Shown here in pieces: positions 34,738 to 46,000 of a stretch of DNA of 64,000 nt. The translations under genes were made by a program, and so were the position numbers. This DNA comes from Bactericera cockerelli (Eukaryota > Arthropoda > Insecta > Hemiptera > Triozidae), in NCBI GenBank assembly GCA_024516035.1, contig CM044955.1, forward strand, positions 14,872,079-14,936,078, in the 5' to 3' direction. The notes under the pieces are model-generated. The model saw only the letters and a list, made by a program, of their open reading frames with translations. It was not told where the DNA came from and did not search any database. How positions within the stretch are numbered: the stretch's first letter is position 1; each line of letters opens with the position of its first letter.

Positions 34738-37700
34738 AGCAACCACTGGAGGAAGTTCGGCTCCCAGAGGGGGGCTAACGCCCCGAGAGGAAGGAGGGGG
34801 CACTCAGCCTTGCTCTACAGGGGCGCCATGTTGATCTATGGGGGATACAGAGACCTCAAGGGTTCCTCCAATGAGCTGTGGGCGTTCCATTTCGGTAAGG
34901 CTTGATGATCGCTTTCAACACTCGTATGAAATGTACTCAGTAGCTCGATTGATAATGCGCCAAACTCGTAACCGAAGGTTTGTGGTTCGAGCTAGACATA
35001 GCTCCAGTTTTTTTTGGACAGCTGTTCTTGTATTCAACACGTGAGTCATCCGCTGGTAGCAAAGCTCTGGTGTATCTATAGTACTTATGTAATCTATCTA
35101 TAGTACTTATGTAATCTATCTATAGTACTTATGTATTTCGTCGGCTGGAACGTAAAACTGACCATCTGCATTTGGACCATCTCCATTTGGTCATTAAAAT
35201 CTCTATCAGAGTCTTTCAGGTAAAACTTGTTTTTTCGCTTTTTCCCGAGCATATTGTGTTTGAATACAACCGAACTTTTGATTTTTAGCCAATAGTTAGG
35301 TTAATTTCCGACCAGCCAATAGTTAGGTTAATTTCCGAAATGACCAATATTATCACTTGGTCAGTTTTACCTTCTAGCCGAAAATTATCTCTGATAAAAA
35401 AAATAATAAAAAACAGAAAAACACCCAGCCAGAAAAGTCTGTAGTCTTTAGTAGACTAAAGAATTTCAGTTTTTTTATTTTTAGGGCGGAATTAATAGAC
35501 GTTTTTGTAATACCTCTGTGACGTTAAGTCACGGATTGCGTACTGTGTAAGATAGGGAAAACCGACACTTGGCAGTGACTTAAGTTATCGATGTTGTCTA
35601 TTAATTCCACCCTTAATCTGTTAGTCGTGCGTTGTACACCTATATCCTCCTGAGACCTGGGCATGTTTTCCCGAAAGTACTGATTTAGACCTGGATGTAC
35701 TGTTAAAAGTACATAAGACAGATACTGCTTGAGTTCTCGGCATGTATTCCAGAAAGTACTGATTAAGACCTGGCGTACTTTTAAAAGTACATGGAATTTT
35801 CAAAAATTCCCGACGGTTTTTGAGAGAAGATAGTAGTGGGAAGTGAAGTTGTCTTATATACTTTTAAAAGCACATTCAGGTCTCAGGAGGATAAGAAATA
35901 CGCGTGACTCTTGTTTGTTATAACACTTCCAGAAACCGAGTCCTGGCATCTCCTATCCTGTGGGAAGAACTGCCCGCCAGCGCGCCACAAGCACTGCGCC
36001 GTCGTCCATGGAGACGCCATGTGGATCTACGGAGGCATGACCGACCTGCACGACAGAAATGACCTCTGGAGATTCGACTTGCGTGAGTAATAATCATTGA
36101 GGGCCGCATTTATTATCATCATTATAGGGTGGCGTCATCGTGAACGATGGTAGCCAGACAGTGGAGAAATAACTCAGCACTTCTACCACTGTCTTTACAA
36201 GGAGGCTAATAATTGATAAGGGCCCCCAGAACCAAGCCAATGCTGGTCTACTCACTGTTTATAGTACCCCAGCCAGACTTTATTTATTTATTATGAAACA
36301 GAATTAAATTAAACTAACTGGACATTATCGCTTTTTTAATGAATATTTATTTAAAGAGAGGTCTGTAACATTTAGAGTCCTTGCCCCACAATATCCCTTA
36401 TAATAGTGGAAATATCAACCAATCACAGCGGACTATTCATAGCCTGAGATAAGTGAAAGTGTCCACTTTGATTAATCTAATCCTAATCTAATCCTGTTTT
36501 ATAATTCGGCCAATAGTCTGTGGGTAACCTGCACCGTTAAAACAAAAACTATTACCAAAACCAACAAGAATAAATTGCTCAGGAAACGCCTCGCAAGATT
36601 TATGTCGAATAGAAATACAAATGCTGGACATTTCTGAAGAGGATCTGACAGAATAAAAGAAGTTTATTGTCAGTCAGTATTGGGCACAAGCGGCCTGTTA
36701 GAACCCAATGAGGACAATGACAGGACAAGACAATAGGCACTTACCTATTTTTAATGCCATAGTAGGAATTAAGGTTTCCTTTATTCCAGAATAACAATGT
36801 TAAGGTGTTTATGGGATTTGAGATTAATTGTATGGAATATTTGTGCATTGCATCATTGCATTCAAGTACCTATGAAATATTACGATATTAATTGTGATTA
36901 AAAAAAGAAAAGATGAGTGTTTCACAGCCTTTTTTTATTTCGTAGCCATGAAACAGGAGCTACTGTAGACGCTTGTGGTCTGTGTTGTAGCCTGCCCATC
37001 CCGTAGTATGCCTCCCCTCTGATGGGCGAGAAGTGACACAATACTTCCCATTTAGGTGCTGGGTCAACACAAGCGCACCGGAAGGTATCCCTTACAAACA
37101 ACTGTAACCAAATTTTGAATACATATTTTTGTCGGCGCGGGGGTTCGAACCCGGGACCTTCCGTATGGCAAGCGAGTGCTTAACCACTGAGCTATTCGTG
37201 CGCTTATTTTTGATAAAGTTTACATTATTTTTGATAATTTTTACATTTACAATGCTTATTCGTGATAAAGATCAATAGTGAGATTCTTTTTTTTTTATCT
37301 CCAGAAAGCAAACGCTGGACCCCTATCAAGTGCAAAGTCAGCCCTGGTTCTCTGCACAGTCATGCTGCCTGCAAGCTGCCGAGTTCCATGCTGTTGTTTG
37401 GAGGCGAGAGGGGAGGTCATCCCAATAATGATCTGTGGAGGTTTCACTTTGGTAAGTTCATATATAGATGGTAAAGGCCAATCTTTGTGGAAATATCCCT
37501 GCTCATTTCCGGAACAAATCTGACTGAATGAAGTTAATATCACTATCAGGTTCAGCTGAAAGATGCATGGGGGTAACCTTTCGTCACTTTAAATTTTATC
37601 TAAAATTGGCTTAAACTTGATGAACAGAATTATCGTGCTAATGCTTACAAAATATTTCAAGCTAATTTCTTGAACTGTAGATGATAAATATTTCCTTCCT

Positions 37701-39065
37701 CTTAAAATACCATCTTGAATATTGAAATGGAATGAACCAAAAGCTACAAACAAAGAAGAGAAATTACATAGGACTTGAGTCACAAAAAAATTGTGGTGTT
37801 AATAAGAGAATAACTGATCAAGGAGATGGTTATAGAATTACTTGAGTGATGCATTGTTATCTTCACTTCCAGGTTCATTACTCTGGGACAAGATTTCCAC
37901 CGAAGGAGTGAAACCTCAACCTAGATCAGAGAGCATCGCCCTCACAATACCCGAGCTTATATTTACACAAAACAACAACCAGGTAAAAACACCACAGCCC
38001 GACTATCAGAACAACATTCTCCCTCTTACCCAGAACAACATCAACATCCTTGATAGAAAAAACCGCTCAAATTTTGACCCAAAACGTAGAACTGCCACCA
38101 CTCCCAATAGTTGTAACATGAATATTCTAAAGGAGATATCCAAACTGTCTCAGAAGAATCTCCCGCTTCTGAATCAGAACAAATGCAGCTACACAGCTCT
38201 GAGTAGCAACGACAGTGTCAGCAACTCTGATGCTGACGAGCTGCCTCCTGCCATGCAAGAACTCGTGCCGTCCAAAAGATCCCAGAGTACAAATCTTATC
38301 AGTAGAGTAGCTATGTCTCCAATGACACCCATGACCAATAAGGATTTCACGACATCCTTTCAAATGAAACGTAGTAACTCATCCGTCCCGAACTTCAATT
38401 CCCTCCTAACGCCTGTGGAAGCCACCAAACTTGTCTATTTAGACGGTGAAGAGGCACCTGTCCTTCAGACTGAAGATTTCTCATCCATCCATCAACGATT
38501 CCATCCAAACAACACCAAAATGAACCGCAGAAGTTACCCCTGTGCTGGATCGGCTTCTGTTCGGTTCGGCAACCCCATCACCACACCCGAGGAGACATCG
38601 GACTATGCTAGTTTGGAAACAATCAGCAATCAAAACGAAAAACTCAGGTCACAACGCTCTGATTCCATCAAGAGTTTTTCAAATCCAAACTACATGGGTC
38701 CAGATGTGCAGAGTATACTTTCCAAGAAGAAGGAGTTCAGCAAGGCGCTTAATAGTCCTGCTGATAGTCTCCTGGAAGACAGACTGGGGAGACCCACCAG
38801 TCGGCCGGACTACCTGGAGATGAAGCCGATGCCTCCCCGCTCCTTATCCCTGGCACCTAGCAGCAACAACTACTCCAAACACGAGGCTATCAAGAACCGC
38901 AGGCAGAACAGATGCAGCAGCGCGGGGCGCTACGGCGAGCGGTATGAGAAAGAGCCCGCCAAGGTATGCGTCTTCCTGATTGGTGGCAAGGAACAAGGAC
39001 AGGTCACCGTGTTTCGTCGTCCTCTGTCCATTTGGAAACTGACTTTGTCCAGACAGATTACTTAG
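34738..39065 (+). CDS. Kelch-repeat protein, 3' four exons
   Basis: Exons 34738-34894, 35933-36082, 37305-37451 and 37873-39065 join in frame by GT..AG introns. The first three carry one kelch blade each: HSALLYRGAMLIYGGY..NELWAFHF, HKHCAVVHGDAMWIYGGM..NDLWRFDL and HSHAACKLPSSMLLFGGE..NDLWRFHF. Each has the GG doublet and the following W. The last exon (about 396 residues) is polar and probably disordered, rich in Asn, Ser and Gln. It ends VCVFLIGGKEQGQVTVFRR..SIWKLTL, which looks like a further kelch strand pair closing the propeller. A possible donor (GTATGC at 38964) precedes that segment, but reading through to TAG 39063-39065 is preferred because the segment looks coding. Exon 34738 starts mid-blade (SNHWRKFG), so at least one upstream exon is missing. 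The exact orthologue is not recognised; an intracellular scaffold or adaptor role is only the family norm. Confidence 0.82.
34929..35045 (+). mobile_element. SINE family C, degraded, just inside a kelch intron
   Basis: ACTCAGTAGCTCGATTGATA, ACTCGTAACCGAAGG, TGTGGTTCGAGCTAGAC. It begins 35 bp after the donor of exon 34738-34894. Confidence 0.6.
35071..35134. repeat. 22-bp tandem repeat, three units
   Basis: CTATCTATAGTACTTATGTAAT repeats about three times in a kelch intron. A separate 27-bp direct repeat (CCAATAGTTAGGTTAATTTC) lies at 35288-35341. Confidence 0.8.
35645..35891. mobile_element. Tc1/mariner-type MITE in a kelch intron
   Basis: The left end TCCTCCTGAGACCTG and right end CAGGTCTCAGGAGGA are exact inverted repeats with TA on each side (35643-35644, 35892-35893). 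Inside are internal repeats of AAAGTACTGATT and TTTTAAAAGTACAT. The right end is about 40 bp from the acceptor of exon 35933-36082. Confidence 0.8.
36119..36285 (-). mobile_element. Unclassified repeat family E
   Basis: ATAGGGTGGCGTCATCGTGA, CAGCACTTCTACCACTGTCT, GGGCCCCCAGAACCAAGCCA, TGTTTATAGTACCCCAGCCA. Other copies: 54029-54207 (plus orientation) and 54307-54475. No tRNA-like head or inverted ends are recognised. Confidence 0.55.
36900..37205 (-). mobile_element. tRNA-headed SINE, family D, full copy
   Basis: In reverse: GATGAGTGTTTCACAGCC, CATGAAACAGGAGCTACTGT, GGCGAGAAGTGACACAATAC, then GGGTTCGAACCCGGGACC and TGCTTAACCACTGAGCTA. It lies 100 bp upstream of kelch exon 37305 and is inverted relative to the copy at 39270. 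Confidence 0.85.
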
Positions 39066-39269
39066 AAATTAATAGGAGTCAGTGTACCGTCACTCCACCA
39101 CTTTGGCGGAGTGACTTCTGACGACCCAAAACATTCTAGACAAGCATACCGTTGTCTGCCGTGTGGACGGTCGAGGCTTAAGTGCCAGGTACATCCCGAG
39201 GAGTCAGTGTAGTCACTTTGTCCGACTACACTAACGGTAGTAGCGCACTAAGCTTGCATGCAAGTGATC

Positions 39270-39574
39270 CGCGCGATTAGCTCAGTGGTTAAGCACTCGC
39301 TTGCCATGCGGAAGGTCCGGGTTCGAACCCCCGCGCCGACAAAAATTTGTATTCTTAATTTGGTTACAATTGTTTGTAAGGGATACCTTCCGGTGCGCTC
39401 GTGTTGACCCAGCACCTAAATGGGAAGTATTGTGTCACTTCTCGCCCATCAGAGGGGAGGCATACTACGGATGGGCAGGCTACAACACAGACCACAAGCA
39501 TCTACAGTAGCTCCTGTTTCATGGCTACGAAATAAAAAAGGCTGTGAAACACTCATCTTTAAAAAAAAAAAAAA
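39270..39574 (+). mobile_element. tRNA-headed SINE, family D, full copy with A tail
   Basis: The head is CGCGCGATTAGCTCAGTGGT, anticodon-loop TTGCCAT (GCC, Gly-like), B box GGGTTCGAACCCCCGCG. The body runs to GAAATAAAAAAGGCTGTGAA and ends with 14 A (39561-39574). It begins about 205 bp after the kelch stop in the same direction, so its AATAAA (about 39526-39531) could serve as the gene's polyadenylation signal. Confidence 0.85.
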
Positions 39575-39800
39575 TCCGGGTTCGAATCCCGGCGGAGTCG
39601 CAGTATTTCGGCTCTGTACTTGGGATGTTACGGAGTTCACTCATACCTCGTGAAAAAAAAATAGTTGCTACCTGTATTTGTATGGACCAGTGGCAGCATT
39701 ACAAGCAAGCAATAAGTTACTTAGACAAATGATGTTATTAGGTGTCTTCTAATGCTGTGCTATTAACTAAATTTGTGACATAAAAACACAAAGAAATCAC
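39575..39800 (+). mobile_element. SINE family A, 5'-truncated at the B box
   Basis: It starts exactly after the A tail of the previous SINE with TCCGGGTTCGAATCCCGGCG, then GGCTCTGTACTTGGGATGTT, CAGTGGCAGCATTAC and ACATAAAAACACAAAG. A family D element probably inserted into it and replaced its 5' part. Confidence 0.7.
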
Positions 39801-40532
39801 AAACATGCATTGAATAGAAATAAGAACTCGTTTCTCTGTGTCTTTTTGTAAAAATAATTTATTATTCAAATTTATTTTCTTACTTTTAGGGTACTTTTGT
39901 ACAACTTTTTTAAGTGCAATATAATATTTGTTTGATTTTTTCTACGCATGTGCAATTTTAATGAAAATACAATTCCGAGTTTACAAATTTTTACTCTCTA
40001 TACGTAAACTGGCAGTGTTTTCTTATTTTTCAGATAATCTTGTTATCGAAAGTCTTGATAAATGGTACGTATATTTTTTTCATTATTCACCATAGAGCTT
40101 TTGATACTTTTTTTATAAGCGGGTACATGTATTATCAAGCAGTCGACACGACAACATGGCAATGATTGAACCAACACGCTCATAATCATAGACGTAACCA
40201 GATGTAAAGAAGAGCTAGGAGAAGATGGAGCAGTGGAGAGTCGTTGTTGGGGTATGAATATGGAATTGATCATTGGAAAAGAGAGTAGAGACTGAAATAT
40301 TTCAATTGAACATTTTAAATAAATCATCATTCTTCGATGTAAAACTGCCTCCATTATTGCAGCATAAGACAAATAAGCCAGCCACTTTCTCGTTACCTAC
40401 TTTCCGAATAACATCAACGTATGAATTATAACACAATAGCCAAACATGTTAGACCCGAACTCACACACACCCCGTGACTCGGATCAAAATAAATATTTAC
40501 AAATCCAGACACACCGGCACCGGTGCCATCCG
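39801..40532. other. Convergent intergenic stretch between kelch and nidogen
   Basis: No coding signal. TTTATT words at 39858-39875 are AATAAA on the minus strand and could end a nidogen 3' UTR of about 660 bp. Confidence 0.35.
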
Positions 40533-43035
40533 CTACGTTCCCGGACATCTGCTGGGCACGGCGGCGATGCCATACATGTAGGTGGAGCCCATCAGGGTCA
40601 GCGTGATGCTGGCAGACTTCTCGCCGTCCTTGGTGGCAGACTCGATGCGATTGGTTTTCCAGTCCGTCCAGTAGTACTTGTCGTCGGTGATGCTCAGCCC
40701 AAAGGGATACGTGCAATTAGCAAAGACCTTCCTTCTCTCGCGGGTCCGGATGCTCATGCACTCCAGGGATTTGGCGTCGGCGTCCACCCAGCAGAGCTCG
40801 TCCCGCCTGAAATCCACCGCCAGCGAGTTGGGCGATTTCAAGTCCGGCGCCCGCAGAAAGATGTCCCGGTCAGTGCCGTCCAAGTTGGACCACTCGATTT
40901 TGGGCCCCTCTCTGTTCCAGTCGGACCAGAACAGTTTTCTGAAACAAAATTAGTACATGGTTTATTGAATGATTAGTATCTTTTTTCTATATTATAGATA
41001 AACTTCTTTGTACTGCTTTATTGGAAATGTCGCATGTACCTAATTTCATGATACTCATTGGAATTTTTTTCAAGAATTGTTGGAGGAAAATAATTCTACG
41101 CAATCACCAAGCACATTTAATGAGTAAGCTTTTTTTTAATTCAATTAAATAGAACTCAAAATTAGTTAGGTACTTACCGGTAGTAAGGATGTACAGCAAT
41201 GCCTCGAGGATTAACCAAGTCCTTCTTTATAATCACCTTCGCTTGATTGTCGTTGAGATGAGCCATTGAGATGGTATCGAACTTGGAGTCAGTCCAGTAC
41301 AGAACTCGGTTGACCCAGTCAATGGTCAAACCCTCTGGTGAGATTATGTCTGAAAACAATATGGGAATAGATTGATTTTTTATGCTTTAATCACAATGGT
41401 GATGTTCAATCATAATAAAAATACCAGGCGAGGTAAATGCTGAAAGCAAATTTTCTACCACCTAACCCTTAACGTCTTATTATTATGTGGTCATATCTTA
41501 ATATATAAATGTCAAAGTCACTGACTGACTGACCACTGACTGATCATCGCTCTACAGCCCAAACCGTAAGTCCTAGGAAGCTGAAATTTGGTAGGTAGCT
41601 TTGTCTTATAGTCTAAATGTGCAATAAGACGGGATTTTTCGAAATTCCCACTACAACACCTCCCATTGGCGAAAAAGGATTTTTTGCTTTCACGGCCATG
41701 CCTCGGCCCGCAAAGCGGGCGACAGCCCGCTAGTACTCAGATAAATAAGTAGGTATATGCCCAAATAAATGAGTATATGAGACAGTATAATAATAATACC
41801 ACTCTTAAGTCAAAGGTAACACCAGGCGAGGTTAATACTCAAAGCATTTTCTACCACTTATTATCCCTCAGAGTCTTATTATAAGGTGGTCACAAACTCA
41901 AATTATTGAGAAAAAATTCATGCACTGGGTGGGATTCGAACCAACGCTACAACGGCTCCCTTCGCTACCTGGATGACCAGACTAGCGTGTTCACCACTTA
42001 ACTACCAGTGCACAGTTACAGCAGAGTAACTGTGCACTCGCTAGAGGACTATAAACAGAGACTAGCCAACCCTCACAAGCCAGGCTAGCTTGCAGTTTCC
42101 TAAGGGTTTTATATCTCATACAGAAAAAGTCCAAGTCCTCAATATTGTTCATCGCACATAGAAATATGTGGTTCAGGACGGGCCAACATTGAAATAAAGT
42201 TGGCTGGAGGCCGTCGTTCCCCCCTCCAGCTACAACCAAGCTGACTACAACAACAACAACAGTAGAGTAAACTCATAGGTACCCTACTTAATTTCTTCAC
42301 ACTATTACCAAACTTGAAGTACTGACTTCCAGGTTTCCAGTCTGCTTCCTTAACGATGAAAGCTTCTAAATTCAGTGATTCGTTACCACTTTAATTACCT
42401 GTGGTGATAACGTCCTCGACATTTTTTCCGTCAAAGTAAGACCTCTTGATACTGCTCTTGTCCGCAACACTGCTGTAGTAAACTTGACCCTCCACACAAT
42501 CAATCGCAATGCCTGAAATTTAAAAAAAGTTGTTAATGAGTATACCTATCTTATACATATTATATGAGAGACTGCAACACAAAAATGTAACATTAATTTA
42601 TAGCTTGATGATTTACTGCGTCAAATTTCTGATACAAGGGTGTGACAAAAAATTCCAAAAACTGTAATAAGCAAAAAATTCGATTATTGAACCTGATGTT
42701 GCTAATTTTAGAAGAATATTTGGCGCAGTCAACAGCAATAAAGCAAACTTATTTAATGATTTTTCAATTAATTTTATGAGTTCAACCAAGATTTCGAAAA
42801 TTATTATTAAATTTATCGATTCATGGTAAAAATTTCTACCTATATCTTATTAAAAAAAAAAAAACAACGAACAAAATATATGTTCTGTCAATGCCACCAG
42901 ACTTACCTATGAGCATTTGGTTCGGATGGATGTGAATGGGACGTCCCTGGTCTGACCTAGTGGGTTGGTAGGGAACTCGGATCATGGCCATGCCTTGGTT
43001 TACTAAGAGGAAGTCGCTCTCTTTCTTGTGAACAG
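40533..43035 (-). CDS. Ndg: Nidogen exons 43035-40533: YWTD (LDLR class B) propeller and stop
   Basis: Five exons: 43035-42907, 42512-42399, 41349-41178 and 40938-40533, entered from 43908-43752 through TCK-P. Landmarks are FLLVNQGMAMIRVPYQP (nidogen G3 start), GIAIDCVEGQVYYSSV, DIISPEGLTIDWVNRVLYWT, ISMAHLNDNQ, NPRGIAVHPYYRKLFWSDW, IEWSNLDGTDRDIF, ELCWVDADAKSLEC and DDKYYWTDWKTNRIE. In vertebrate nidogen this propeller binds the laminin gamma-1 arm. The protein ends GSTYMYGIAAVPSRCPGT with TAG at 40533-40535. Vertebrate nidogens have one more EGF after the propeller, and none is visible here. Confidence 0.93.
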
Positions 43036-46000
43036 CTGTGAGTAGAGGACGAAATATTGGTTATGAGTAGGTTGTAGGTAATCATAGAGAAAATGGTGGC
43101 CTCCCAAGATAAAATATGCAACTTACGGTAGTAATATGTATATTTATGGAGGTATGAATATCGATGTCCTGGAGTTTTTCTACTTCCTTCTGTAGTAAGT
43201 AACAAGAAAACAATCCATTGAATCTTTATAATAATTTTCAGTTGGATTATTCAATTCTAATTGAATTGTGTGAATTCTAATTTATTGAATTCGTTTTATA
43301 GGAACACATATTCTAATGTGTGTTCCTATAAAACGAAAAGCTGACAATGTTTTCATAAATCTAATAGATACATTTTATAACCAAGTAGATAAAATCATTT
43401 TCCTTTGATTCAACGTGGTATTTAAATTTACATTTTATGGAGTAATTTGTAATTTGTAATTTATTTATTTGTATATAATATGCTTTACATGTATACAAAG
43501 TTCTTAAATCTATCTAATATTTTAACATAAATTAAAATTAAAGAAGAGGAAATTCAAATGATGCAGAGTTGGTTAGAATAATTTCCTTTAAAGAAGAAAT
43601 GTTTAAAACAGCTTTGAACGTTTGTTCGACGATATTTTTGTTTGTTTTTTTGTGGTTGTTGAAGAGTATTTTTATTTTTCTTTTCTAGTAGTAAATATGT
43701 AGCAAGAAGTCAAACAAATCGATCAAACTGAAGTGTTCATAAACAGCTTACGTTTGCACGTCATTCCATTGCCTTTGAATCCCTCGTTACACTCGCAGTG
43801 GAAGTGTCCCTGAGACCCCACCACACAGCTGGCATCCCTGGAGCACAAGTACTGGTCCTCTATACAGGTCTTCTCGGGGTGGCATTCCACTCCGTTGCCC
43901 ACGTAGCCCTGTGGAAGAAAATATGATAATAATAGACACAGCAGTCTCCTGGAGAGCTTTCCACTCATTTTCATTCCCTGGCTCACAAGGGTTGGGTGGA
44001 AGAGATTGCCACAGGCAATAACACCGCCCTTTGGGTAGGACATTATTGTTATTTTCTTTTTTACTTATTTATTTTGTCATTTGTTTGTTTTTTTTTCTCT
44101 CTTAATTTTATACTATTACCATTGTACTTTGTCCTCCTAATAAAGCTTTAAAAAAAGTATCTGGTCCTCCAGGCACATAGCTCTGTAGGGTTACATGAAA
44201 TTAGACAGATGTCGAGTACCTATATCGAAACTTTAGATTGGAATAAGGAAAGAGAGTTAAGAGGACGTCGGCTGACCTTGACTCTTTCTCATTTGTCTTT
44301 GCAAATATTAAGGTCAACCATCTTTTTAACTATCTTGACCACAATACAATACCAATATTTGCTAAAATTAAATAAACTGGTGTGACACCTCACGACTTTC
44401 CTTAACTCGAAATGAAATTTCAAGAGCTTTCATAACTTAAGGATCGTATGCAGAGTCCTCACTATAGGGATGCCTGGGTCATTTGTCCCTTCACGTGATT
44501 TTGTTATTCAGAGACGTTTGTTTAAAGCGTCTGTGCGCATGTGCAATCAGATGTTTCTTTAATAAATAATTGTCAAGGTCGAAGTATTCCCCATAGCAAG
44601 CTCGGGACCACCCTACAGTGAACCCTATAGGGATTACAAAATCTTCTCTGCATACCAGCTTATGTTTGCATGCTCACAGCATTTCAGAAGAGAAGTTATT
44701 CTCAAATTTTCAGTTGGTTGAAAGCCAAGATCCAACTGGCAATAGTAAGAGCAGTGTCCCTGAGGTTGCGAGGAACGAGACAGCGGTTTAAATCAGCAAT
44801 TATTGAAGATGGTGTAGGAGTAGACTATATAATATGTCAATAAATAAATATATCAATATATCTTTCAAACCTCCCTATAGCAAGCTCGGGACCACCCTAC
44901 AGGGAACCCTATAGGGATTACAAAATCTTCTCTGCATACCAGCCTATGTTTTGCATGCTCAAAGCATTTCCTTCATCTTGAGAACTAACCTGGCTGCACT
45001 GGCATCGGTACCCGGCGCTGGTGGCGTTGTACACACACTCGGCGTTGGTGTGGCAGTTCCTCACCACGTTGCAGCCCAGGCTCTCCGCCGCACACTCGTA
45101 CACCCCGTCCCCCGAGTAGCCCACGTTGCACTTGCATCGGGCTTGCTCCTTGGACTCGTTGAAATCTTCGACCACACACTGGGCATTCGGGTGACACGGG
45201 GTCTCACAGTCTGGAGAACGAGTTGAATTTTGAATGTTTTAGAACAAGCCGATTACCGCGATTGTGTGTTTAACCACAGTTATTTTAATTATTATTATTG
45301 AATTCTTTATTAACAAACACAAACAAACAAATAATGATAAATATGTATATACAAAATTGACAAACATTATAAGCAAGAAATAGATAGATAAATTTTGTTC
45401 AGATGTCCTAACTAAAGGGCGTGGCTATTTCTTATGGCAGCTTTTCTTTTAACACATCTTATTATCTGAGTCTTCCAATTCATCTGAGCTATTAACTAGT
45501 CATTCGAATAATCTGAGCTATTAACTGAGTCTTCCAACTCATATTATTCCCTGAGTCTTCTAATTCATCTGAGCTATTAACAAGTCACCTGAATCATCTG
45601 AGCTATTAACTGAGTCACCCGAATCATCTCAGCTATTAACTGAATCTTCCAACTCATCTCATTACCTGAGTCTTCCGAATCATCTGAGCGACACATTTCC
45701 CCGTCCCGGTAGAAACCGTCATGACAAACACACTCGAATTGTTTGGTGTCCGTGTTCTCAGTGCAGTAGGAGTTGTGACCACATTGATTGCTCGAGGTGG
45801 ATTCGAAGTATCGTTCCACTGTTCCGTCTTCTTTCACCCGCTCCGATGGTTCGTCCCGCTCTGAACAGGGAACTGAAAGACGAAGAAAAATTTGACGCTG
45901 TCGAGAAAGACTGATGGAGTCCTCAAAAAAGATTACCAACTTCAGAATAGCAAAAAGTCATAAAAAAAAGCTTCAAAATGAGTAAGTAATATTGTAAAAT

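Noticed and set aside
43980..44155. Complete LINE element
   Set aside because: Only the 3' tail motif, AATAAA and a short A tail are present. There is no endonuclease or reverse-transcriptase frame in any copy.
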